Source: Cephalopachus bancanus (taxonomy: Eukaryota; Chordata; Mammalia; Primates; Tarsiidae). From it: a DNA stretch of 64,000 nt. The notes below the pieces were generated by a model, which worked only from the letters and a program-made list of their open reading frames with translations, was not told the DNA's origin and searched no databases. Positions within the stretch are counted from its first letter, which is position 1; the number at the start of each line of letters is the position of its first letter. Made by a program: the position numbers and the translations under genes. Where the stretch lies: contig JAPVLO010000382.1 of assembly GCA_027257055.1 (NCBI GenBank), positions 1,054,001-1,118,000 on the forward strand, in the 5' to 3' direction. Below are positions 50,261 through 63,609 of this stretch, piece after piece.

Positions 50261-50563
50261 AGCCGGGCTCAGTGGCTCAGCCTGTAATCCCGTGCTTTGG
50301 GAGGCTGAGGTGAGTGGATTGCCTGAGCCCACGAGTTCGAGACCCGCCTGGGCAACTTGGCGAGACCTCATCTCTACAATAAATCAAAAAATCAGCCGGG
50401 CATGGTAGTGCATGCCTGTAATTCCAGCTACTTGGAAGGCTGAGGCGGAAGGATCGCTGGAGCCCAGCAGGTCGAGGCTGCTGTGGCCAGGAGCGGCCAC
50501 TGCACGCCAGTCTGGGCGACAGAGTGAGACTCCAACTCAAAAAAAAAAAAAAAAAAAAGAAAA
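50261..50563 (+). mobile_element. Alu SINE, undeleted form
   Basis: Full-length Alu with a 19-base A-tail. Target site duplication GAAAA(A/G)TGAAGAGGT at 50246-50260 and 50564-50578. Carries GTGCTTTGGG and GGGCAACTTGGCGAG. Confidence 0.96.
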
Positions 50564-50999
50564 GAAAAGTGAAGAGGTGCTTCAGGTGGGCAAGGAAAGG
50601 AACATTCTAAGGAAAAGAGGTGACACAAACAAAAGCACAGAGTGTTAAACCGCCAGGAACATTTGGGGAGCTGTAAATAATTTAGTGTGACTTGACATTA
50701 CTGCTCAAGGGCAGGGAGGTTAAGAGAAATCCTGGAGAGGTAGCCTGGGACCAGATCAAAGAGGACACCGCATTCCAAGCTGGAGGAAGCCAGTGCAGAG
50801 TTTTAAGAGGAAATGTAACAATCAGATTTGAGTTTCTAAAGAATCACAGGTGAGCTTCCATGTAGCAGTGCAGACAGAAGAGAATGAGTGCCAGCCCTTC
50901 AGTCATTGCAGCGTGCTTGGAGTAGGGGGACCCGACCAGAGCGGTCCTAAGAAGGTAGAACAAGAACTCCTCCATGACTGAGGAGAAGGAAGTGATTCC

Positions 51000-51430
51000 C
51001 AGACTGGGAAACTTCCCCCTTCTTAGAACTCTCCCTTGGTTTTTATAAAGCTTCTGTTTCCTTGTTCTTCTCGTTCTCTTCTTTCTCCTCTAGTAAATCA
51101 ATATTGGCACCTTTATCATCTGCACCTAGCACCCCTGGCTATCCTTCACATGGTGGCACACCCCAAAGTTCTGCCCCTGACCCACTTTTCTACTCATTCC
51201 ACTGTACACTCTAAGCTATCTCACCCACCCTCATGGCTTCAATATCCACTTCCCCCCACCCCACCCCACCCTTGCAAATAAAGCTCATAGTTATACGTTC
51301 AGCCCAAACCATTCTATTTAACTCCGGCCCCGAATTGAGTAACTTACTAGACATTTCCACTTATATGACCCATCTATGCTCTAAATTCCACTTATACTCA
51401 TTCCCACTGTCACTACATCTGTGACAAACT
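51000..51430 (+). repeat. LINE-2-like relic
   Basis: 'aaatcaatattggcacctttatcatctgcacctagcacccctggctatcc', 'ctgacccacttttctactcattccactgtacactctaagctatctcacccacc', 'ttcaatatccac', 'cagacatttccacttatatgacccat' resemble mid-L2 sequence. Moderately supported. Confidence 0.5.
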
Positions 51431-51814
51431 TAATTACTCTTTTCATTGTAAATTCTGTGGCTAGCTCTGAAAGTGTCAGCAGTGTCCAGTGCTGCAAGAA
51501 AGTCAGAAACAACTTGAAAGGTCCACTGGATTTGGCACTCTGGGGAAAGTAAGAGATGAGTCAGTGCAAAAGGCAATCTCAGACTAACTTTTCAGGAGCT
51601 GAACTGTAAAAAGAGGAGGAAGAAGAATGAGAATTATGGAAAGCTTTTATGTTTGTTTAATAACATGAGAGTGATTTGAACACTTTATGGACCACAGCAA
51701 TGTTTGTCAGTGAAGACACAATTGGTATTTTGGGTAAGACTGTTTCTGACAGTGGAGCACTGAAACATACGTTGCAGACACTTAACGTGCCTGTCCTCTA
51801 GGTTCTAGAGTGAG

Positions 51815-51840
51815 TGCGTGCACGCGCGCGCGCGCGCACA

Positions 51841-51879
<39 letters not shown>
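51815..51879. repeat. (CG)n followed by (CA)n tract, Z-DNA-prone
   Basis: GTGCGTGCACGCGCGCGCGCGCGCACAG, then about 19 CA units. The (CG)n block spans about 51822-51837. Strictly alternating purine-pyrimidine apart from one ACAGACA step. Confidence 0.95.
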
Positions 51880-51880
<1 letters not shown>

Positions 51881-52489
51881 AGTCGTCGTGACATCCAAGA
51901 AAACACTCCATACATTTCCAAACATCTCCTAAGAATCTGTAAGAGGTATGATGTCAGTAGGGAGGAATAAGTTGATCATTAAGGAAAGAAAAGAAAAGAT
52001 TGATGAAGATCTTAATACTGGAGGACACACTGAGAAGATTAGCACAAAGACACACAAGCAGACTTCGGTGAGTGGCAGAAAAAATTCAAGATGTTTGGGC
52101 TTTTGAGTCGCGTGGGCACTGATTTAATTCCTAGGTTATCATTTACTTCCTTTGAGACGTGCTGTCTGTTGACTAACCTCAAAGTTACTCCTATTCTTTG
52201 TCCCCTTGCCACCTCCACCAAAAAGACTCACAACCTCCAAGGGTTGCCATGTGACATTGTTTGAACTCATGAGATCAAGGATGTGGGGAAGACTTTTCCT
52301 GGTCTAATAATCACCCACCCCTTTTGTCTTCTTTGAGGATGGGCATAATGCCTAGAGTTGGGAAGCCACCTCCCAACCACAACAAACATGCCAAGAGAAG
52401 CCTAGATGTGAGCCTGACATCGCTGAGCCCCTGAACCATCCCCAGCAGGCCATGTGTCCAGATGCCTTGTTCCGAGATGCCTACAAACA

Positions 52490-52715
52490 CTTATTTGTTT
52501 ATGCTACCATGAGCAAATCACTACCTCAAGGTCATGGGCAACATAGTTAACCTCTCGGACCTACAGTGTCCTTGCCTATAAAATGGAGACAAAACATATC
52601 TCATAAATCCAATGAAAACATTAAATGAAAAAAAATTAAATGAGATAACATATATAAGGTGACTAGCTCAGAACCCAACAAAAATAAATGATCAATCAAT
52701 GTTAGTCTTTCTCAT
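52490..52715 (+). repeat. MIR relic
   Basis: 'atgagcaaatcactacctcaaggtc', 'acctctcggacctacagtgtccttgcctataaaatggagac', 'ggtgactagctcagaacccaacaaaaataaatgatcaat'. Confidence 0.62.
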
Positions 52716-53021
52716 CATAACATCATAACAACTTAGGACAATTAGGTCTTCTTTGTTCATGTCAAATAGAATTAGAGCAAATATTTTTTTTTGTACTCAG
52801 GAAGGGGGACTGAAAATAACCTTTAATGTTACTTTCCTGCATGCCGGACCTTTAAACTACAGAATCAAAATACAATTTTAAATAAAATGTATATTTAACA
52901 TCTAAGAGGCAAAAAGACAGATCACAGAAGTCTCATGAAAGGGAATAAATGGTGTAGAAATAATAATCTAAGAATTTTTTTCAGCAAGATTGGTGTAATC
53001 TATTAAAAATGTGACTGGTGA

Positions 53022-53323
53022 CCCGGGCTCGGTGGCTCAGCCTGTAATCCCGCGCCTTTGGGAGGCTGAGGTGAGTGGATTGCCTGAGCCCGCGGGGTTC
53101 GAGACCCGCCTGGGCAGCGAGACCTCATCTCTACAATAAATCAAAATGAGCCGGGTGTGGTAGCACACGCCTGTAGTTCCAGCTACCTGGAAGGTTGGGG
53201 CGGAAGGATCGCCGGAGCCCAGGAGGTCGAGGCTGCGGTAGCTGGGAGTGGCCACTGCACTCCAGTCTGGGCGACAGAGTAAGACTCCAACTCAAAAAAA
53301 AAAAAAAATTAAAAAATAAAAAT
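53022..53323 (+). mobile_element. Alu SINE, deletion subfamily
   Basis: Full length with a 17-bp target site duplication AAAAATGTG(A/G)CTGGTGA (53005-53021 and 53324-53340). Carries CGCGCCTTTGGG and GGGCAGCGAGACC. A-rich tail with T interruptions. Confidence 0.96.
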
Positions 53324-53789
53324 AAAAATGTGGCTGGTGACATTTAGTAAATTTACTGTACTCCTGTTATCTATAATTATTACTACTTCTTACCTAGTAC
53401 CTTTAATATTTCTCTCATCTAATAATTTACCTTTTTGATATATCAACACTTTCAAATCTATGAGTGAACCTAGATTCAAACACTATTTTATTCTGCTATT
53501 TCTAAATGTTCTTGACTTGTCTTCAATGCTTATGTCCTATGTGATTCAATTTGTTGAAATCACCATACGCCTCTGTTTTGAAAATCTTGGTAAGTTCTGA
53601 CCAAGTCACAGTTGGCAGTTGCATCACTATAGGGGCGGAACCCACTAGCTGCTACTTACCCACCAGGTCTAAATGAAGTGTACCAACATCCCGAGCTCTT
53701 CTATTTCAGTTAATAGGAAAAATTAGAATCCCATTTTCCTCAAATGATTTAGGTAAGGTCTGTTATATGAACACCAAAATAGTATATAT

Positions 53790-53985
53790 GAGCTGTCTAT
53801 CAATCCCTGGACATATTACTTCATAAGGCTCACTATTCACTATGCGCTAGATGTCATTTTTGTCTCCATTTTACAAATGTAGTTTTTGAGCCTCATAAAG
53901 AATTTGAAGAGTGCAACTAAGGTCACATGCTGAGAATGAGTAATGCGCAAGTCTACTGGCCCAACCCTGCATTCTGTCCTTGTGC
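53790..53985 (-). repeat. MIR relic
   Basis: 'ctattcactatgcgctagatgtcatttttgtctccattttacaaatgtagtttttgagcctc ... aactaaggtcacatgctgagaatgag'. Confidence 0.62.
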
Positions 53986-54439
53986 CGCTGCCTTCTTGTA
54001 GACACACCATCACGTTCCTGGAAGCTTTATGAGAAATGATGGCTCACGTTTTACTTTCCAGCACCAAGCACCTGTATTTCTACATGCCTAAGCAATTTCT
54101 GGGCTTTCAACTTTTACAAGCATTAACACGGCATCTGGTCTTCAAGTGGCCAGTATCTTTAAAGAAAATCCCTAGCTCCAATCTTAAAAGAGAGGATAGA
54201 CTGGCCAATGAAAAACACATTCCACAAAAGCAGTTGGGAAAGACCCAAAATCCAGACACTCTAAGGGCTCCATTACTGCAAAGTTTTCAATGTCTTAGAA
54301 CTGTCTACCCATCTTCATCCATAGAAGAGTTCAAGGAAGTAGAAAAAATTGGAGAGGAGAAATTGAACTCCCAGCAGGAAGTTTGATCCTAGCTTTTTTC
54401 CTTACTTCTTCAGTCTATGGACCAGGGAAAAGTTTTGAA

Positions 54440-54620
54440 GTAAAGCATATCCGGATTCAGACACCAGTCGTACTAACATTCTAGTTGTGTGACTTTGGCC
54501 AATGTAAGTAGACTCTGCGATTTCACCAACAGAGAGGAAATAACACTCCTTTATTTAAAGGCTGCATAAGAATTTAAATACTCATTAACATCATGCCTGG
54601 TTCAAAGTCAGCATACTATA
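54440..54620 (+). repeat. MIR relic
   Basis: 'ggattcagacaccagtcgtactaacattctagttgtgtgactttggccaatgtaag ... catcatgcctggttcaaagtcagcatac'. Confidence 0.65.
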
Positions 54621-55684
54621 TTACCTCTTCCCTCTCACATTTCCCACCTCTATGTCTTAACTCTCTTTATTCAAGAAATGTTTTAACACCACAATTTGCT
54701 CCTGAGGTATTCTATCCCAAGAAATATCATACCACAAACAACTAAAAACAAAGTAACTAAGAGACACAAGAAATTATGGAAGAAGCACAGGGTAAGGTAT
54801 GAGTAACATACAGCCATCTTGGTTTCAGGATGGTGTTGGATATGGAATTCACATGAGCAAAGGAGAGGCAGTCACCTATTAACAGTGTCACACACCAGTG
54901 CCGGCTCATCTACGGTCTCCAAATGGATCGCCATTAGGCACGGGGGGTAGTGTAGGGGATAGGAGAAGAGGGGGAGAAGATGAAGCCAAAGAAGAGTAGG
55001 GCCATCTTTTCCAGCCTCAGTGAGATTTAAAAATGGGACTTTAGGCACAGAAAATGAGAGTGCTATTCAAAACACCAATTCACAAATAAGCTATTTATTA
55101 ATAGAAAGGAAAGAATCATAGCAACAGACTCCACAGTAAGAATATTGTCCCATGTCCTCTAACGAGAAATAAGATACAAAGTGTGATGCCAGTTTCAGCT
55201 ACTATATCTCACCCTGATCAATCCATCTCTTTCCAGATTCTAATCCTTTTGTCAGTGCACCCTTTTCTCTCCCAGTCTTGCAGCATTAGAGACTGAATCT
55301 TGAATACTCTTGCCCGATCCTACTGTAACGTCCACCTTTCTGTTTTCCTTCCTGCTTTTGCCAAGCCTTTTTCGTTAATCCTAACGCCAGTGACAAAGCA
55401 GGTGTCATTGACTCTGCCATTCCCTATCACCACTCCTTATTTCTCTCACCTGAAAGTATCTGTTTGCACAGTACTCTTCCAAAATTTTACAATGATTTTA
55501 TTACATTTTGTCTTCAAAATGTTGTAAAGCAGATAGGGCAGAAAACACATTTATAATTTATGAATTATAAACTGAGTTTCATGTAGTTCAAGTAATTTGT
55601 TTGCCCAAATTTCCAAAGCTCATCAGAATGGAGACTGTAATGCAGGATATATAATTCTTAGTGCAGTGTTTTGTGAAGCAGAAT

Positions 55685-55805
55685 TGTATAACAGAAAGCA
55701 TGGGCTCCGAAAATAGGTATTCCTGGGATTTGAATCCTAGTCCCATTGCTAATTGTGAGCTGTGATATCCTGGATTAGTTACTTAACCTTTCTAAGCTAA
55801 AATCT
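55685..55805 (+). repeat. MIR relic
   Basis: 'aaagcatgggctccgaaaataggtattcctgggatttgaatcctagtcccattgctaattgtgagctgtgatatcctggattagttacttaacctttctaagc': a clear MIR 5' half. Confidence 0.78.
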
Positions 55806-56349
55806 GAAAACCCAGGAAAGATTTCAGACGATCAGTAGAAAAGCCTCCTAGAAGGAAATGGAAATACACCTAGCTTTAGTTCATTATTTGGATTCAGATA
55901 GGCAATCTTAAATCCAGGATCTCAGGGAGAATAAAAGCAATTATAACAAGGCAAAATAAAATAGGCTCTTTATACTCAGGTGGGGAACTGCCAAAAAGCA
56001 CCTCATACATTTTTAAGCATCCTCCATTACTATTCTAAACAGTCTTCTGTCATAAGCACCTAGCAGTTCTTTCCTGGTTAGAATCTTTCTTTAACTGGGC
56101 ATGCCCTTTTTGCCTATGGCAGCTTCCACAACATTCATGAGTCTCAGCTTCCCCAGTGGTGCGAGACTGAGACTCCCACTCTGCACTACAGAGCCCTTCC
56201 CCAGATTCTTACCCGAGCTCCTTTCTTTGTAGGTCTTGAATTTGGAATTGTCTCTCCAACCCTGTGAGGCTTTTCCATTCCCATTCTTTTCCTGCATTAG
56301 GAAACTCTCTCACTTTCTTCAAACATTTCCACATGACTTTCAGCTTAAC

Positions 56350-56560
56350 CTGCTGAATGCTGTGCTGGACACTTAGTGAAGCACATGCTACATGTCACCT
56401 CATCGAATCCTCAAGAACCCTGTAATGGGTATATTATGATCCCCTTATACAAGCAAGGAAGCCAAGGCGAGAGTCGGGGGTTGGTGACTCATCCCAAGTC
56501 CCACATCTAGAAAGTGATATCTGAAACCAGCTTGGACTCTAAATCTCAAGCTTCTAACAG
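56350..56560 (-). repeat. MIR relic
   Basis: 'tgctggacacttagtgaagcacatgctacatgtcacctcatcgaatcctcaagaaccctgtaatgggtatattatgatccccttatac' then 'tcccacatctagaaagtgatatctgaaacc'. Confidence 0.72.
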
Positions 56561-56745
56561 CTCTACTGTATTAGCTCCCATGCTTCTTTCCACCATAGCA
56601 TAAAGTGTATTTTCTCTTTGGAAGAGGACAGCACTAATTAATGTTTTTACTGATTAGTTAGCATATGCCAAAAAGTGAGCACATGTCATCTGGCCAGATG
56701 TTGAACTGCTGAACCGTGTCTCTGCTGTCGTCAAAAGTCTTTAGA

Positions 56746-57031
56746 GACCGGGCGTGGTGGCTCAGCCTGTAATCCCAGCACTTTGGGAGGCCGAGGCAAG
56801 AGGACTGCCTGAGGCCAGGGGTTCGAGATCAGCCTGGGCAACTTGATGAGACTTTGTTTCTACAATAAATCATAAAAATTAGCTGGGCGTAGTGGCGTGT
56901 GTCTGTAGTTCCTTGTGCCTCCAGGCTGAGGCAGAAGAATCGCCAAAGCCCAGCAGGTAGAGTCTCCAGTGGCCATGAGAGTGCCACTGCACTCTAGCCT
57001 GGACAATGGAGTGAAACTCCAACTCAAAAAA
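56746..57031 (+). mobile_element. Alu SINE, oldest type in the window
   Basis: Full-length Alu retaining the ancestral CCCAGCACTTTGGGAGGCCG and undeleted GGGCAACTTG. It is the most diverged copy. Target site duplication AAAAGTCTTTAGA (56733-56745 and 57032-57044). Confidence 0.95.
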
Positions 57032-57044
57032 AAAAGTCTTTAGA

Positions 57045-58190
57045 ACAGTGCTGTCTTTGCTGTATCAAAAACTTGTTGACCACAGAGACTTTACCCCGTA
57101 AGGCAATCTTCCACAAGAGAACTTCATAAGCAGATTTTATTCTAAATAAAATAACAATAGCAACAACAATCATCTAAGTTAAAACAGCAAGTATCTATCA
57201 CCTAGAAGGAAGAAGCAAAATGGAAGGCTTATGTGTCATCCTTCAGATGATAACTATAAGCTTTGAATATGGTCAAGCTCTATGTCTTAGATTTTCTGCC
57301 TCAGTTCCACTTTAAAATATTTTGTCCTATTGCCTATTGTCAATTCATAGTTATCCAACTATGTATCTCCTTTCTATGTTAGGAGAATATGGTCATGGCA
57401 TGTAAAAATAAACTTCTATTAAGGGGGGGGAGTACACCTGACCTTAGTTGTGAGGTGTTTTATTTTTGAAATTTGTCCCCAAGGCTTATTTCTCTGAGAT
57501 CTGGGGGATTTTTACTTGCATTCATAAGTAAATCCTTTAAGCCTGAAAACACTCCTCCACAGTTCCTGGGAATCTTGGCGCCACTACCCTCTCAGGCCAT
57601 GTGACTCCCTCTGTCTCCTCTTCTGCCACCACCCATTCAGCATGGAGCCCCTGTGACTGATAGATCCTCCAAATTTCCATTACTAGGACCTCTTTCTTTC
57701 TTCCTCTTCTTCTTGCAGTCTACCTTTTTATAAACTCTTCAAGTCAAAAGTCAGTTTGTTATTTAGGCTATTTTAGAAAATTGTCTAAAAATCATTGTCT
57801 GCTTCCTATACTTAGTGGAAAGAGGACAAGACAATACGAAATATTTGGATGTGGCAGCAGTGGGAGGAGACGGATGGGGAAAGTGACCAGAGGGGATCTC
57901 ATGACAGTGACCTGCAAGAGTCCACCTTACTGGCTTGAATTCTCCCTTTTACCCCTAGAAGACGATAGCCAATGGGTCCTCTCTGGAATTGTGCTACATC
58001 AAAGCACCTCACCATTTCATATCCTCGTTAATGCTCTCTTGTAATTAGACCCCAGTATTGCCTGAACATGAATCGAGTGATGGATTCCTTCCAGCAGGAT
58101 GATATCCCCACAATGCTATACCACAGAGGAGAAAGTGAAGGGTAGGAAGATATATGAGACCTTAACCAGCCTCATAATTCCCCTGAGAGG
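57045..58190. other. GRIN2B: Unique intronic sequence
   Basis: No repeat or gene recognised. A G9 run lies near 57423-57431. Confidence 0.4.
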
Positions 58191-58194
58191 CAAT

Positions 58195-58410
58195 AGAACA
58201 CACAGCTTTTGGAGCCAGCAACCATTGTTCAAGTCCTGGCTGCCACTTACACGCTACCACGCTTTGGATATGCTATTTATTCCGAGCCTCGGTTTCCCCA
58301 TCTGTAAGATAGAAATTAAACCCCACTTAGCTCACTGAGTAGCTAAGAGTATTAAATAAGATAATGTGCGCAAAGCACTAACTGCCTAGCATATAGTAAA
58401 CACACTCAAA
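58195..58410 (+). repeat. MIR relic, near full length
   Basis: 'tagaacacacagcttttggagccagcaaccattgttcaagtcctggctgccacttacacgc', 'gagcctcggtttccccatctgtaagatagaaattaa', 'gtattaaataagataatgtgcgcaaagcactaactgcctagcatatagtaaacac'. Confidence 0.82.
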
Positions 58411-60230
58411 GCACTTAGGATACACCAGTGAACAAAAAGAGTTTAGTCTCTCCACATGGTCTGCATCTTACCTCATATTTTTATATGGATGTTGTGGATT
58501 TGTAAGAGACACCAGAGAGAGGCAACCAACCACTTTAGGCATGGCCTTTTCTACTGGGAGGAACTGATATAGGCTGCACAATAGCCCACATGAGCAAAAA
58601 ACAAAAGCAAAAACAAATTCATTTTAACTGCTATGCTCTCAAAACAAGTATGCACTTACTCATGATTTTAAAATCTGGCTCTTTTCCATATTGGCATTCT
58701 TTCAAAGAAATATTGTGCCTTCAAAACACTACTGTTAAAATAAAATAGAATTTGCTAACGGAAGTGATGTTTTAAAAAAAAAATCTACCTGAAGCAAAAC
58801 TCAACAGTCACTCTACATAGTCCTTTTTGCTTAAGTTTCTCCCACGTCCCTTAGCATAGGCTACTCATGTCAGCACTTGTTTTCTCACATATATACCTGT
58901 GCTCATGTAAATGAAGAACAATTTTCTGTTATGATACTGAAATTTCTCCACTTAACACTTTCTACTTGACTTTTCCTAGACTGCGTCAAGGGAAGCTCCG
59001 AAGCAAAAACGAGTCATCTCTGCCTGCCACCAACAGATGGCGATGGTGGTCATGCCAGGTTATTTCAGTCTCAGTCTCTGCAAGCGGGGCACTGGGGAGT
59101 TGCTCACCTGGTCAGGTAGCATGTTTGTGGTGTCTGTGCTAGGTTTTAAGGTGTTTACAAACATCATTAATCCCACAGCTTGTGTTTTAAGTACAAAACT
59201 AAAGATAGTTTTTAAAGTGGTGATGAGAAATATACTATAACAATGACAATTTTTAAAACCCAAAGGGAAGAAAAATGATAAATGTTGCACTTGTGGTGAA
59301 ACGAATCATTCTAAGATATGAATGGCTACAAAGGACAGTGCCTATGGGAGAAAGGCTGTATGTAAGCAATAAACAATGATCAATAAAGCAAGGAAAATAA
59401 CTGAGTGACTGAAAACCTGAAAAACAAAACACACCAAAAGTAAAACACTCTTTCTGCAGTTAGAGAATAAGCACCAATGTCAGATGATGATTAGTTCCAT
59501 GACAATCTAACATTAATCCAGGATAGGCTAGGATTTATTTGAGGCTTTAAAGCAGTGGTTGTCAATCTTAAGCGTACACAAGAATCACCTGGGGAGCTTT
59601 TTAAGAATCCTGAAACCCAGGCCAATTATCAGAAGCTCTGAGATCCAGCCATCAGTCGTGTTGAAAGCTCTTCAGGTTATTCCGATGTGCCAGCAAGATT
59701 AGGAACCATTGCCTTCAAATCTAACCATGGGGGGAAACAGGGCTGCTACTGGTTCCATGTATTAAAATCCATTTGAATATACAGATCAGTGTGTGTGGCT
59801 AGTATGAATATCTCAGCAAGAATGACTTCCCTATCACATTTGGATCTTCAAGGAAAGAAATCACCTGCCTCAAGTGATTTTTCTTTTTATATTCTTGAAA
59901 ACAGTATGGGGGAGAATATGTATTACCAAGAAATAATAAAGCATGCCCTATTTTAAAGTTTTGAAGGAGCTATTCATATACCTATTTGAAGAAAATGTAT
60001 CACAGAGCTACAAGCATTAGCATCTCTTGGTCATTTCAGTGAGTCCATTCACAAACAAATGGACATATAAACCTGACCAAAACTAAAGAGGCTTCTAGAC
60101 ACCAGTATCTTTCCCTCACTTTCATCTTCAAACAGTTAGACTAATTCCTGGTCTACCCATTTTCTCAATGCATTCTGATTACCTTTCATTATTAACAACC
60201 AAAATTTGCAGTCACACAAATGCATTGGTT
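58411..60230. other. GRIN2B: Mostly unique intronic sequence next to the coding exon
   Basis: Apart from the MER5-type relic at 59551-59717 I recognise no repeat. This is the first 2 kb of the intron downstream of the exon. Confidence 0.4.
59551..59717 (+). mobile_element. MER5A-type hAT relic
   Basis: 'agcagtggttgtcaatcttaagcgtacacaagaatcacctggggagctttttaagaatcctgaaacccaggcc', 'ttcaggttattccgatgtgccagcaagattaggaaccattgcctt': order and ends fit MER5A. Confidence 0.78.
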
Positions 60231-60238
60231 AGTCCTCA

Positions 60239-60811
<573 letters not shown>

Positions 60812-61319
60812 TCACCAAACCCAACTTCTATCTACTAACCTGGTTTTTTATCTCTGGTGTTTGCTCAGCAGAATAAGAGAAAAAAATTTTAGAACGCCTC
60901 AGAAACCCTTGAACAAGACAGTAACAGATGCAATTGTTATAGCCATTAGCAGCTGCAGATGGAGTCAAAAGAAGAAAAGAGATGTAAGTGGTCCAGGTAG
61001 CCACACCAAGGGCACATGCACAGGCAGGCATCTCCAGGAGGAGGCCTGCTGTAACTGCTGTTACCCCCGGCACTCTTATTACAACCCAACCTTGAACTGC
61101 TTTTGAGTCAAGGGACAGCAGAGGTCAAACTGAGCAGCAAAATGGGCTCAGCAGAGGCAGCAGCAGAGCAGGCCTGGATAAGCAGGATATAGAAAGCTAC
61201 AGAAACATAAGCTCCACATTCTTGTTATTCTTGACAACAGCCAGAAAACTCTTCAGCGACACTTTTGTTGTCTGGCTCTTAATTTTAAATCACAAAAATA
61301 ACTAATACATGAGCAGAAT

Positions 61320-61540
61320 TTTTGAAAAGATTATCTCAATTGATCCTTCCTATAGCCCAGCGGGATATTAAGAAAAATATGATTATCCCCATTTTATAGA
61401 TGTTGAAGCCAAAGTTCAAAAAAACTAAGAGTTCTGTCCAATACCGTGAATCAATTATAAATTAACAAACTTGAACCCAGATCTTCTGACTTTCATGTTC
61501 CAATTTGTGTTCCATTGTATTATATCACACTGACTATTAC
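61320..61540 (-). repeat. MIR relic
   Basis: 'gattatctcaattgatccttcctatagcccagcgggatattaagaaaaatatgattatccccattttatagatgttgaagcc', 'aaacttgaacccagatcttctgac'. Confidence 0.75.
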
Positions 61541-61929
61541 ATTAGCAATTATTATAATATACAGTATCATTCTGATCTGTTTATGCATCAAAATGTAGAA
61601 ACTTAAACAAATACTAATAATAACTGAAGTAATGTTAGAGTTACCCTTGAAATATTTTCCTTTTTTTCTCTGATAGCACCCTACAGCAGTGGCTTCCCTG
61701 AAATGATCAACACCAAATTTGTATACAATTCACCGCTTTTTACCTACATATAACTCTTGCCTTTTTACTTCCAAATATGCCCCTAAATCTTACACTATGC
61801 ACCAGACTAAGGACACAACACTCTATAAAATATAAGCGTTGGTCATATCGCTTTATGTTTCTCATTATTATCCTAGAGTTCTTCTTATCTTAATAGAGTT
61901 GGTTTTGCTTATGTTACTTTGATTTGTCA

Positions 61930-62105
61930 TAAATAATCATTTACTGTACATCTGTTATGTGCACAATGTTAGGCATTTCTTCATATGTGATCTCTTTGGT
62001 CCTCATGAAAACCCTATAACTTAGACATTTTATTCCCATTTCTCAAATAGAAAAACTAAAGACCAAAACAGTTAAGTAATTGCACAGGTCAATGGTATTA
62101 TAACA
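61930..62105 (-). repeat. MIR relic
   Basis: 'catttactgtacatctgttatgtgcacaatgttaggcatttcttcatatgtgatctc', 'aaccctataacttagacattttattcccatttctcaaatagaaaaactaaagacc'. Confidence 0.72.
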
Positions 62106-63609
62106 CCAGCATACTAATACATAAACGCAGCATTTTATGCTCCCAGGAAATAGTCTATGAACTGCACTCTGAACCAAAACCAAAGTTTCTAATTCTTCTA
62201 CAGAGAGGGCAGGCATTCAAGGATGAAAATGCTGCTTAAGATCTCTTGCTTGTTAAAAAAGAAAAAGAAAGAAAGAAAAGGTGAGACATTAGAAACCTAA
62301 ATACTTTGAGAGTTTAGCTAAATAAAAGAAAAAATAATAATAAAGAGGGTGTTAAATAAACAAAGATAAGGTAGTATGCAGGCAGAGTCGTCAGTCTTGA
62401 CTGCAAAGGACATTAATGATTTGGGAGTAAGATGCTGGGACATTTTGTGGCTGAAGAAACACAAAATCCAATCCAGTTCTTGGCAGAAAGCATTTTGGAA
62501 CTCTTACTGTTGTAGTCATCCTTCAACACTGCCAAAAAGGAGACCTGTATTGATTGCCTTGTCTCTCTCTTGCGAATAAGAAGAGTAGCTCAGTGGTTCA
62601 TGCCTGAGCAAAGTTTACACCTGACAGCTTTCTGGTCTCAGTATCTCTGTGAAAACAGGAAACAGCTACTCATTTTTTCTGGAAACCTATGTTGATGGGC
62701 TATATCTAATCCAGTAGGTAAACCAGGGCCTGAATTCTTCTTCCCAGAGCTTAAAGAAAGGCAATACTGTACAGAGAGTTGAGCAGCACTGAATATTCAG
62801 AGGAAGACAGATGGCTTAAGCACCACAAAGAGCTGTGGACATAAAAAAAAATTATATATATATTCTCCTCAACTCCAAGGACTGATTCTTAAGAACGGAA
62901 TGATTCGGAATGTGGCAAAACTAGCAGCCAACTTCACTGCAGTGGGATTCTAATCCTACAGTTACAAGTCACTAAATTAGTTTCCTTCGCATGTAAAAGG
63001 GGTCCACTCTGCCACGACAGTTTATTAACTTTAATGCGCTCTGCACTCTCCCACATTGATGTTTTATTTGCTCCCTTTAAAATATCTCTTGTGTTCCTCT
63101 ATTTCGTCTCACACAATATATTGCACTTTGTTATGCAATAGCTAGTTGTGACAAGCAAAGAATAGCATCTGGTTTTACCGAGCATCTCTTTTATACCCAG
63201 GATAGAAGAAAGCACTTTACAAAGCAATACATTGTGAGAGATACCAGTAACAGAGGGACTGTGAGACAAATAAAGAGGCTGCTTTGAATACAAACTCAAT
63301 TCCAAACATTAAAAAGGGGTTGGTTGAGAGAAAGCATGTAGTTCAAAATAAGCAAAGTGGCTGTGCTCCCTTCCTCAAAGAGACCACAATTAGTTTTGAC
63401 ACACCTGCTCTATGAAGTTTTGTCCCCTCCTGTCTACTGCACTTCAACCTTCCCCAGTAGAACGGGGCATCGCTTCCTTTGGGCTCTCACCATAACCTGT
63501 GTGTGTCTATTTAAACTCATGTAACAGTTTATTATAATTATATAATTATTGGCCTGCCTACCTTAACTAGCTGGTAACCTTTTTTTTGTGCGCAGGGACC
63601 TTTGCAATT

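Noticed and set aside
62583..62620. GTAGCTCAGTGGTT, like a tRNA A-box
   Set aside because: No B-box, anticodon stem or acceptor stem follows, so it is not a tRNA gene and not clearly a tRNA-derived SINE.
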